DNA of 7,168 nt from Lachnospiraceae bacterium (GTDB taxonomy: Bacteria; Bacillota; Clostridia; Lachnospirales; Lachnospiraceae), in assembly GCA_021199395.1 (NCBI GenBank), contig JAJQIE010000260.1, positions 1 to 7,168 on the forward strand. Direction: 5' to 3'. The position numbers and the translations under genes are program-made. The stretch's first letter is position 1. Every line of letters starts with the position of its first letter. A model generated the notes under the pieces. It was not told where the DNA came from. It did not search any database and saw only the letters and a list, made by a program, of their open reading frames with translations. Below are positions 1 through 5,292 of this stretch, piece after piece.

Positions 1-2
1 TT

Positions 3-1517
3 ACAGAAGAGCTGGAAACAGAAGTGCTGGTCGTAGGCTGCGGTTCCGGCGGATGGATTGCCGCGATGACCGCGGCGGAAGAAGGCGCGAAAGTGCTGGT
101 CGTTGAAAAACGCGAGTCTCCTACCGGCCCAAGAGAGGATATCGGAGCGATCAATTCCAGCCTTCAGCTTGCATCCTTCGACGAATACCCTGAATTTGAG
201 ATTGACAAAATCGAAGCCCTCCAGGATATCGTGCGCTATGGCGGCGGCTATGTGGATTCCAATCTGATCCGCTGCTGGGAGGAAAACAGCGGGGAAATGG
301 TAGACTGGCTGACCGAGCTGCTGGAGAGCACCGGAAACTGGTATATGAGCCTGGAGGGCGGCGTCGGGAACACTGATGATCCGGGACGCGATAAGGCTTA
401 CGCGACCGGTCACAGCCCGCACACTACCGAAGACGCTCCGGAGGATACTACGCTGAATTCTACCTTCCAGGCGCACTGCGACGAGCTGGGCGTGGAGTGG
501 AAGCTGTCTACCTCGCTGGTAAAGCTTGAGCAGGATGAAAGCGGAAAGGTCACAGGCATCCTTGCGCAGGATCAGAACGATCAGCATTATATCCGCATCA
601 CCGCTTCCAAAGGTGTCATTATGTGCACTGGCGGTTATGCGACCAATACCAAGATGATGAAAGCGCTCCAGCCACAGACGCTGGACATGAAGATCAACTA
701 TACGCTCGGCTCTACCTGCGACGGCTCAGGAATCAAAGCCATGCTCTGGGCGGGCGCTGCGCTTGACCCGACGCACGCATCCATGATGTTCAACCGCTGC
801 TGCTGTCTGCCCACTGAGACAGCGGGTTATCAGACCACGGGAAAATGGTTCTGGTTCGGTGAGCAGCCCTTCCTGAAGGTCAATCTAAATGGCGAGCGCT
901 TCTGCAATGAATCCGGTCCGTATGAATTCATGCTCCACTCCATGTGTATGCAGCCGAACCATACGTACTGTGACATTTTCGACGCGAACAACGAGCAATA
1001 CGCGGAACAGTTCGATGAAGTCGGATGCTGCCGCCTGTTCGCGTTCCCGAACGGCGCGCTTTCCAATATGACCTACGACTATGTGTGGAGCTCCGTGGAG
1101 ACGCTGATCGAGGACGGTTATGTACAGAAGGCGAACACACTGGAGGAACTGGCGGAAAAGCTCAATATCCCCGCAGATACCTTCGTCGCGACGGTAGAGC
1201 GCTATAATGAAATGTGTGCTGCCGGAACAGATGAGGATTACGGAAAGGAAGCGCACCGCCTTACGCCGGTCGATACTGCTCCTTTCTATGGCGTCCGCAC
1301 CGGAGCCTGGCATCTGACCACTCTGAACGGCTGCCGCATCAATACCGATATGCAGGTCATTCGTGAGGACGGCACCGCGATTGAAGGTCTGTACGCTACC
1401 GGTGACTGTACCGGTGGGTTCTTCGCGCACACCTATCCGAACCTGTTTACCGGACTGGCCTGCGGACGTACCATGACCTTCGGACGCCGCGCTGCGAAAA
1501 TTATATCTGCGCTGTAA
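3..1517 (+). CDS. FAD-dependent oxidoreductase, fumarate reductase/succinate dehydrogenase flavoprotein family (5' end missing)
   Basis: The reading frame is open from the left edge, so the GTG at 24 is only an internal codon and the true start lies upstream. 504 residues are visible. A dinucleotide-binding motif (VVGCGSGG, visible residues 10-17) followed by AAMTAAEEGAKVLVVEK is the N-terminal FAD ADP-binding fold. TGGY..N..M near the middle and the C-terminal segment GLYATGD...AHTYPNLFTGLACGRT (visible residues 462-491) are the family's second FAD contact and capping motifs. Homologues transfer electrons to enoate-type acceptors such as fumarate, urocanate or unsaturated acids in anaerobes, often with an FMN-binding domain or a Tat signal upstream. 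Neither can be judged here because the N-terminus is cut off. The substrate cannot be assigned. A cysteine run (RCCCLP, encoded around 797-814) is uncommon and might be functional. The gene converges on the apgM operon and ends 21 bases before a hairpin terminator. Confidence 0.9.
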   Translation, partial: TEELETEVLVVGCGSGGWIAAMTAAEEGAKVLVVEKRESPTGPREDIGAINSSLQLASFDEYPEFEIDKIEALQDIVRYGGGYVDSNLIRCWEENSGEMVDWLTELLESTGNWYMSLEGGVGNTDDPGRDKAYATGHSPHTTEDAPEDTTLNSTFQAHCDELGVEWKLSTSLVKLEQDESGKVTGILAQDQNDQHYIRITASKGVIMCTGGYATNTKMMKALQPQTLDMKINYTLGSTCDGSGIKAMLWAGAALDPTHASMMFNRCCCLPTETAGYQTTGKWFWFGEQPFLKVNLNGERFCNESGPYEFMLHSMCMQPNHTYCDIFDANNEQYAEQFDEVGCCRLFAFPNGALSNMTYDYVWSSVETLIEDGYVQKANTLEELAEKLNIPADTFVATVERYNEMCAAGTDEDYGKEAHRLTPVDTAPFYGVRTGAWHLTTLNGCRINTDMQVIREDGTAIEGLYATGDCTGGFFAHTYPNLFTGLACGRTMTFGRRAAKIISAL

Positions 1518-1538
1518 ATCTGTTTTTTCAGAAATCAG

Positions 1539-1590
1539 ATACCCCGATACACAGGGCAAGCTCTCGTTTGCCATGCAGGTATCGGGGTAT
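1539..1590. terminator. Intrinsic terminator between convergent genes, possibly bidirectional
   Basis: A perfect 12-bp inverted repeat (ATACCCCGATAC at 1539-1550, GTATCGGGGTAT at 1579-1590) encloses a loop with a second 5-bp stem (GGCAA 1555-1559 with TTGCC 1568-1572). On the plus strand it is followed by TTTATCTG, which serves the oxidoreductase. On the minus strand it lies 19 bases past the apgM stop but is followed only by a weak T-rich run, so use in that direction is inferred. Confidence 0.75.
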
Positions 1591-1609
1591 TTTATCTGTT
1601 GCGGAAGCG

Positions 1610-3121
1610 TCAGGCGCCTAACAGGACATCTATCATCTGATAACCCTGCGGGCGAAAAATCCCGCTCATTTTTGCAGTCCGCTCACAATATAACCTATCG
1701 GAAGGGCTCTGGACATCCAGTGGATGTCCGTTTAGAGCCGACCGAAGCGGAGCGGAGACAGACGCTTGCGGGTTTTCACCCGATAGGTTAGCGACAGAAT
1801 CGCCAGATTCTGGAGCATTATGAGGCGCTGGACATCCAGTGGATGTCCGTTTAGCGCCGACCGAAGCGGAGCGAAGAGCGGTTTTCTTCTCATAATATAA
1901 CCTATCGGAAGAAGAGGACGCCTGCGGCGCTCCATTTCCATATATTTTCCGGCTGTCATACAGCAGATATGGCACCGGATCGGAGCTGTGCGTGCGGATC
2001 CGCAGCGGTGTCGGGTGATCCGGAAGCACCAGCATACGGTACGGTTCGCCGGATGCGTCCATCTGCTCCTTTACGATGCGAATGATTCTCTGATCCAGAT
2101 TTTCTATTGCGCGTATTTTTCGCTCAAGACTGCCCTGATGCCCCATCTCGTCCGGCGCTTCCAGATGCACATAAGCAAAATCCAGACCGTCCTTCAGCAG
2201 CGCGTCAACCGCAGCCTGCGCTTTTCCCTCATAGTTCGTATTCAGGCCGCCATTTGCGCCCTCTACTTCAATGACCTTCATACCGGCTCCGATCGCTATG
2301 CCCTTCAGCAAATCGACCGCAGAAATCATCGCGCCTCTTTTTCCATTCTTTTTTTCAAAAGAATCCACCATCGGTTTTGTTCCCGCGCCCCAGAACCAGC
2401 AGCTGTTCGCCGGATTCAGGCCTTTTGCCTTCCTCTCCAGATTGATCGGATGGTTTGCCAGGATCTCATAGCTGCGCTTTTGCATAGCCAGAAGAGCCTC
2501 ATCCGTCGGGAGATAAGGCTTGATCACCTCTGTCAAATGGTCATGAGGCGGCACAAGCTCTAAAACAGCGCCGCCCAAACGCGCAGCGTTTCTTTCATCG
2601 GCGGCGCGACCTGCCGCCGAAGCGGAGCGAGGGGACGCTTCCACAGCGCCGCCCTTCCAAATCATGCAATGGCGATAGCTTGTCCCCACATAAAACTGAT
2701 ATGTCTCGTTTTGCAGCTCCCGCTGCACTGCCTTCAGCAGAATCGCCGCGTCCTCCGTACTGATTTCACTGGAGCTGTGATCGATGATCCGCTTTTGCTC
2801 ATACGGCTCTTCCTCCGTAAGCGTCACCAGATTGCAGCGCATCGCCACATCCGTATCCTTCATGGGTACTCCTATACTCAGCGCCTCAAGCGGAGAGCGT
2901 CCTGTATAGTATCGGCGAGGATCATATCCCAGTACGGCCAGATTCGCTGTATCACTGCCCGGCGCCATCCCCTCCGGGATCGTCTGTACCAGCCCTATCT
3001 CTGACCACGCCGCCAGCTCATCCATGGCCGGCGTCGCTGCCGCTTCCAGAGGCGTACGGCCGTCCAGCGCTTCCTGCGGCTCATCCGCCATACCGTCTCC
3101 TAAAATCACGATATATTTCAT
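1610..3121 (-). CDS. apgM: Cofactor-independent phosphoglycerate mutase family protein (apgM type), probable homoserine kinase analogue, carrying two in-frame repeat insertions
   Basis: This is a member of the archaeal-type, alkaline-phosphatase-superfamily phosphoglycerate mutases. The start MKYIVILGDGMADEP is canonical. Metal and nucleophile positions are visible: D9, S56 in GSDTANL, D324xxxH328 in EAPDEMGHQ, and D368-H369 in LPDHPTP. RTHSSDPVP and the terminal GYQMIDVLL are also typical. The ATG at 3121 was chosen because GGAGG (3127-3131) sits 5 bases before it; an in-frame ATG at 3133 has no good ribosome site. The product is 503 residues against about 400 for the family. The excess is two segments: residues 161-186 (26 aa, between two copies of GGAV) and about 411-479 (69 aa, between DRLYYE and DRLYCE). 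Without them it is 408 residues. As the last gene after the ACT gene and hom, with no thrB in view, it may phosphorylate homoserine; SEED-style annotation calls such genes a predicted functional analogue of homoserine kinase. Glycolytic mutase activity remains the alternative. Whether the enlarged protein is active is unknown, but every catalytic motif is intact and there is no stop or frameshift. Confidence 0.88.
   Translation of the reverse strand: MKYIVILGDGMADEPQEALDGRTPLEAAATPAMDELAAWSEIGLVQTIPEGMAPGSDTANLAVLGYDPRRYYTGRSPLEALSIGVPMKDTDVAMRCNLVTLTEEEPYEQKRIIDHSSSEISTEDAAILLKAVQRELQNETYQFYVGTSYRHCMIWKGGAVEASPRSASAAGRAADERNAARLGGAVLELVPPHDHLTEVIKPYLPTDEALLAMQKRSYEILANHPINLERKAKGLNPANSCWFWGAGTKPMVDSFEKKNGKRGAMISAVDLLKGIAIGAGMKVIEVEGANGGLNTNYEGKAQAAVDALLKDGLDFAYVHLEAPDEMGHQGSLERKIRAIENLDQRIIRIVKEQMDASGEPYRMLVLPDHPTPLRIRTHSSDPVPYLLYDSRKIYGNGAPQASSSSDRLYYEKKTALRSASVGAKRTSTGCPAPHNAPESGDSVANLSGENPQASVSAPLRSALNGHPLDVQSPSDRLYCERTAKMSGIFRPQGYQMIDVLLGA
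1705..1758 (+). repeat. Palindromic element body, copy A
   Basis: Outer stem GGCTCT (1705-1710) pairs with AGAGCC (1734-1739). Inner stem GGACATCC (1711-1718) pairs with GGATGTCC (1722-1729) around the loop AGT, with an unpaired GTTT before the closing arm. The 13-base core CCGAAGCGGAGCG follows at 1742-1754. AAGCG (1745-1749) can pair with CGCTT (1763-1767). The whole is enclosed by TAACCTATCGG (1691-1701) and CCGATAGGTTA (1780-1790), an 11-bp perfect outer stem. The strand given is arbitrary; the host gene reads the complement. Confidence 0.8.
1824..1877 (+). repeat. Palindromic element body, copy B
   Basis: This body is nearly identical to copy A, 119 bases downstream. The closing stem is GGCGCT (1824-1829) with AGCGCC (1853-1858), so the one T-A pair that differs from copy A is replaced by G-C on both arms. 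The inner hairpin GGACATCC/GGATGTCC (1830-1837, 1841-1848) is unchanged, and the core CCGAAGCGGAGCG is at 1861-1873. The enclosing stem is ATTATGAG (1817-1824) with CTCATAAT (1889-1896), a different sequence from the one around copy A. Because 119 is not a multiple of three, apgM reads this copy in a different frame (ALRSASVGAKR) from copy A (APLRSALNGHP). Confidence 0.8.
2565..2654. repeat. 78-bp in-frame insertion in apgM, element copy C, bounded by 12-bp direct repeats
   Basis: ACAGCGCCGCCC occurs at 2565-2576 and again at 2643-2654, exactly 78 bases (26 codons) apart, so the protein reads GGAV twice. Between them are a hairpin AAACGC/GCGTTT (2577-2582, 2586-2591), an inverted copy of the boundary repeat (GGCGGCGC, 2600-2607), an 8-bp stem TCGGCGGC/GCCGCCGA (2598-2605, 2613-2620), and the core CCGAAGCGGAGCG (2617-2629). 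The last is the same 13 bases as in copies A and B. CGCTT (2636-2640) can pair with AAGCG (2620-2624). The GGACATCC hairpin is absent, so this is a shorter or divergent member. It interrupts WKGGAV-LELVPPHD, which reads as the uninterrupted family sequence when the segment is removed. Confidence 0.78.
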
Positions 3122-3126
3122 ATTGG

Positions 3127-3131
3127 CCTCC
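3127..3131 (-). promoter_or_regulatory. Ribosome binding site of apgM (decides the start)
   Basis: GGAGG on the minus strand lies 5 bases before the ATG at 3121. The upstream in-frame ATG at 3133 overlaps this site and has only TAATGAG before it, so the shorter product beginning MKYIVILGDG is preferred. The 77-base gap back to the hom stop shows no terminator, consistent with cotranscription. Confidence 0.7.
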
Positions 3132-3198
3132 ATCTCATTATGGTTCGAGTGGCAAAATATTTGTTTCTTTCACTGTAAAATCGCGTTCCTCTCAGGCT

Positions 3199-4419
3199 TC
3201 AGCCGCGTATCCGGATCATCCCAAGAATCTGATTCCCCAATGCCGCAGCGCACTCCTGATACCTGCGCTCTGTCATGACCGGCGTGATCAGGCCACATTC
3301 GCCGGGCAGCCCGGCCTGTACGACTGAGCTTGCGCCAAAAGCACTCGCTGCCTCTCTCACACGGTCTGTCCCCTCTTCTCCCGCTATACGCACGAAAAAC
3401 TGCTTCTCCGTCTCTGCCACTGGCTGCAGCTTTTGTTTCTCCGGCTTCCATTTCGACATCACGCTGCGGCCGAGAGTCTGCGCTTCCTCAATAACATCGG
3501 ACACTACCGCGCTCGCGGTCGCTTCCTTTCCGGCGCCCTGGCCGTAAAACATCGCGTCTCCAAGCATATTTCCATGGACAAAAATCGCGTTAAACACGCC
3601 ATTTACAAAATAAAGCGGATCCGTCTTCCGGACAAGATAAGGCGCCACCATCGCGATCGCCGTATCCTTCTCCCTGTGGCTGTACGCCAGCAGTCTGATC
3701 GCCATGCCAAGCTCTTTCGCATAGCGCACCTCCGCCGATGTTATTTTTGTAATTCCCTCCGTATAGACGTCTGTATAATCTATCCTTTTCCCATATGCCA
3801 GAGAAGAAAGAATCGCTATCTTACGGCACGCGTCATGTCCCTCTACATCCGCCTCCGGGTTGCGCTCCGCATATCCCTTTTTCTGCGCATCACGCAGCAC
3901 ATCGTCAAATTCCAGATTCTCATCGGCCATTTTGGACAAAATATAATTTGTCGTACCATTTACGATACCGGTAATCTCATCAATCACATCCGCGCCCAGA
4001 GAAGTGCGCAGCGGACGGATGATCGGAATGCCGCCCCCGCAGCTCGCCTCAAACAGATAGCTCGCGTGATGCTCCTGGGCAATCCCTAAAAGCTCCGTGC
4101 CATGTCTGGCGACAAGCTCCTTCTTTGAGGTACACACACATTTTCCTGCTTCCAGCGCACGCTTTGTGAATGAATAAGCCGGATTTGTTCCCCCCATCGT
4201 CTCGACCACGATGCGCACCTCCGGGTCGTTTATAATGACATCAAAATCATGGACGATCCTCTTCTGAATCGGGTCATCCGGAAAATCCCGCAGATCAAGT
4301 ACATATTTTACCTCAAGATCCACTCCATTTTTTTCCAAAATACTGTCATGGTTCGTCTCAATCACTTTTACAACGCCGGAACCGACGGTTCCGTATCCTA
4401 AAACCGCTACTGCTATCAT
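3199..4419 (-). CDS. hom: Homoserine dehydrogenase
   Basis: The enzyme reduces aspartate 4-semialdehyde to homoserine with NAD(P)H, the branch point to threonine and methionine. Of 406 residues, the N-terminal Rossmann motif VLGYGTVGSG is at residues 6-15. ETMGG and TSKKELVARHG form the nucleotide/substrate domain. VNGTTNYILSKM and GYAERNPEADVEGHDACRK are the homoserine dehydrogenase signature with the catalytic lysine region. A C-terminal ACT-like domain (roughly the last 75 residues, from QFFVRIAGE) makes this the monofunctional, potentially threonine-feedback-regulated form. The start is ambiguous: AGGAGG (4433-4438) is 1 base before a GTG at 4431 and 13 bases before the ATG at 4419. One base is too close, so the ATG was chosen, which also places the glycine motif at the usual distance. 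It lies downstream of the ACT gene and 77 bases before apgM. Confidence 0.95.
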   Translation of the reverse strand: MIAVAVLGYGTVGSGVVKVIETNHDSILEKNGVDLEVKYVLDLRDFPDDPIQKRIVHDFDVIINDPEVRIVVETMGGTNPAYSFTKRALEAGKCVCTSKKELVARHGTELLGIAQEHHASYLFEASCGGGIPIIRPLRTSLGADVIDEITGIVNGTTNYILSKMADENLEFDDVLRDAQKKGYAERNPEADVEGHDACRKIAILSSLAYGKRIDYTDVYTEGITKITSAEVRYAKELGMAIRLLAYSHREKDTAIAMVAPYLVRKTDPLYFVNGVFNAIFVHGNMLGDAMFYGQGAGKEATASAVVSDVIEEAQTLGRSVMSKWKPEKQKLQPVAETEKQFFVRIAGEEGTDRVREAASAFGASSVVQAGLPGECGLITPVMTERRYQECAAALGNQILGMIRIRG

Positions 4420-4648
4420 ACCTGTTGTCACTCCTCCTGAATTTCGATGTGAAACCGGCCATCCGGCTCACTTTCCTGCGGGAATCGCTTCTTTCGCAGC
4501 CCTTCCTCATGCATCCCGTTACTGCATATTTTTGTTGCCCTCCACGGCAGGCCTGTCATTTGCCGCCAGACTGCGCCAAAACACATTATGCATATGTGAC
4601 TAAATTTTACTCCCGTGTCAAAACACATTTTGCATATATGGCCATATT
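4420..4648. other. Gap between the ACT gene and hom
   Basis: These 229 bases hold the hom ribosome site (4433-4438) and most of the 42-bp tandem repeat. Apart from these I see only short, unconvincing stems, for example CTGCG/CGCAG around 4476-4500 and CGGCA/TGCCG around 4550-4565. No clear terminator, T-box or promoter is visible, so ACT-hom readthrough is likely but unproven. A 66-codon minus-strand frame (4428-4628) has no ribosome site and is not called. Confidence 0.5.
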
Positions 4649-4660
4649 TTACTCCCGCGC
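4577..4660. repeat. Two tandem copies of a 42-bp repeat covering the end of the ACT gene
   Basis: Bases 4577-4618 and 4619-4660 match at 35 of 42 positions; each starts CAAAACACATT and ends ATTTTACTCCCG plus three bases. The second unit includes the last codons and the TAA stop of the ACT gene, so the other unit looks like a decayed duplicate of the gene end. The central bases differ most. There the second unit has the 12-base palindrome ATATGGCCATAT (4636-4647), while the first has ATGCAT within CACATTATGCATATGTG (4582-4598). Confidence 0.75.
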
Positions 4661-5092
4661 CAGTATTTTCAGATACTGCACGCCCGGCTTCGATTCAATC
4701 GTCTCTATCATATTTGAAATGTCTCCGGTCGATGGAAGCACCTCCACGCTAAGAGTCAGCATCGCCACCCCATTCGTCGGGATACTCTGATGAATGGTAA
4801 GTATATTCGCGTGATAATCGGCCACCACATGAAGCACATCAGACAAAAGCCCCGGTTCATCGTGCATCTGCATCAGAAAAGTAAATGTCTTGCCCTTTAC
4901 CGTGTCCCGAAAAGGAAAAATGTCTTCTTTGTATTTATAAAAGGAACTCCGGCTGATGCCGACCGCATCCGCCGCTTCCTGTACCGTCTCAGCGCGGCCG
5001 GTTTCCAGCAGCCGTTTTGCCTCTACGACCTTCATCAGAACCTCCGGTACAGCCTTTTCCTTTACAACATAATATTTTGAGCCGTCTGGCAT
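4649..5092 (-). CDS. ACT domain-containing protein, PheB/UPF0735 family
   Basis: This is a 147-residue cytoplasmic protein of the family represented by B. subtilis PheB, which has the same length. Residues 35-55 (TVQEAADAVGISRSSFYKYK) look like a helix-turn-helix, followed by the family hallmark DIFPF. Residues 69-145 form one ACT domain (TFLMQMHDEPGLLSDVL, then NILTIHQSIPTNG). ACT domains bind amino acids. With hom next in line, it probably senses or regulates the threonine branch, but neither DNA binding nor a ligand has been shown by anything here. The start is the ATG at 5092: AAGGGG lies 7 bases before it, whereas the in-frame ATG at 5098 directly abuts that site. It is the first gene of the minus-strand operon, with a promoter candidate about 80 bases upstream. 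Confidence 0.88.
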   Translation of the reverse strand: MPDGSKYYVVKEKAVPEVLMKVVEAKRLLETGRAETVQEAADAVGISRSSFYKYKEDIFPFRDTVKGKTFTFLMQMHDEPGLLSDVLHVVADYHANILTIHQSIPTNGVAMLTLSVEVLPSTGDISNMIETIESKPGVQYLKILARE

Positions 5093-5170
5093 TTTCATCC
5101 CCCTTAATCCAACTCAATAAAATGGGCGAATCTGTTTGCAGCAGAAAAACATCTGTATACCACGGGGGGA

Positions 5171-5199
5171 ATATTATCATATTTCAACAATTGATGCAA
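5171..5199 (-). promoter_or_regulatory. Candidate sigma-A promoter of the ACT-hom-apgM operon
   Basis: On the minus strand TTGCAT (5194-5199) and TAATAT (5171-5176) are separated by 17 bases, with a TG one base before the -10 box (extended -10). The surroundings are AT-rich. Transcription would begin near 5164, giving a leader of about 70 bases. The leader shows no T-box, riboswitch or threonine-rich leader peptide. Confidence 0.5.
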
Positions 5200-5258
5200 G
5201 TAAAATTTCACTGCAACAGCAACCGCAAGATCAATTTGGCAAAGCTTTCCTATATGAC

Positions 5259-5285
5259 AAGAAATCCCGCAAAGCGGGATTTCTT
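5259..5285 (-). terminator. Intrinsic terminator after prfB
   Basis: A perfect 12-bp stem (AAGAAATCCCGC at 5259-5270, GCGGGATTTCTT at 5274-5285) has a 3-base loop, 7 bases past the prfB stop. On the minus strand the 3' arm ends in TTTCTT, with little T-tract beyond it. It separates prfB from the promoter of the ACT operon. Confidence 0.8.
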
Positions 5286-5292
5286 TAAACTA

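Larger units (their letters stand above)
1682..1911. repeat. 207-bp in-frame composite insertion in apgM, bounded by 23-bp direct repeats
   Basis: Bases 1682-1704 and 1889-1911 are a direct repeat matching at 22 of 23 positions and spaced exactly 207 bases (69 codons) apart. Between them lie two copies of a hairpin body in the same orientation (1705-1758 and 1824-1877). An inverted copy of the boundary repeat lies in the middle, split in two: CCGATAGGTTA at 1780-1790 and ATTATGAG at 1817-1824. The 26 bases between the halves contain a small hairpin (CAGAATC/GATTCTG, 1795-1812). The segment adds residues of low complexity, rich in Ser, Ala, Arg and Pro, near the enzyme's C-terminus between YDSRKIYGNGA and ERTAKMSGIF. 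No transposase is encoded. It could be a mobile palindromic element, or repeated local duplication and template switching. Confidence 0.8.

Noticed and set aside
885..1574. 229-codon minus-strand frame inside the oxidoreductase gene
   Set aside because: It is antisense to a clearly conserved flavoprotein, has no recognisable domain, and is typical of an antisense shadow in a GC-rich gene.
1641..1672. Hairpin GCGGG/CCCGC followed by CTCATTTTT near the apgM 3' end
   Set aside because: It lies within codons for the conserved GIFRPQGYQ segment, and the T-run is on the strand opposite to apgM transcription. It is probably incidental.
1682..1911. CRISPR array or classical insertion sequence
   Set aside because: There are only two bodies, their spacing is not regular with unique spacers, and no transposase or cas gene is present.
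4428..4628. 66-codon minus-strand frame between the ACT gene and hom
   Set aside because: There is no ribosome site before its ATG, its beginning is made of the tandem repeat, and its stop lies over the hom ribosome site. It is more likely non-coding.
5093..5164. Leader-peptide attenuator or T-box before the ACT gene
   Set aside because: A short GTG frame exists (VYRCFSAANRFAHF...) but it lacks threonine codons. There is no T-box motif or terminator/antiterminator pair in the roughly 70-base leader.
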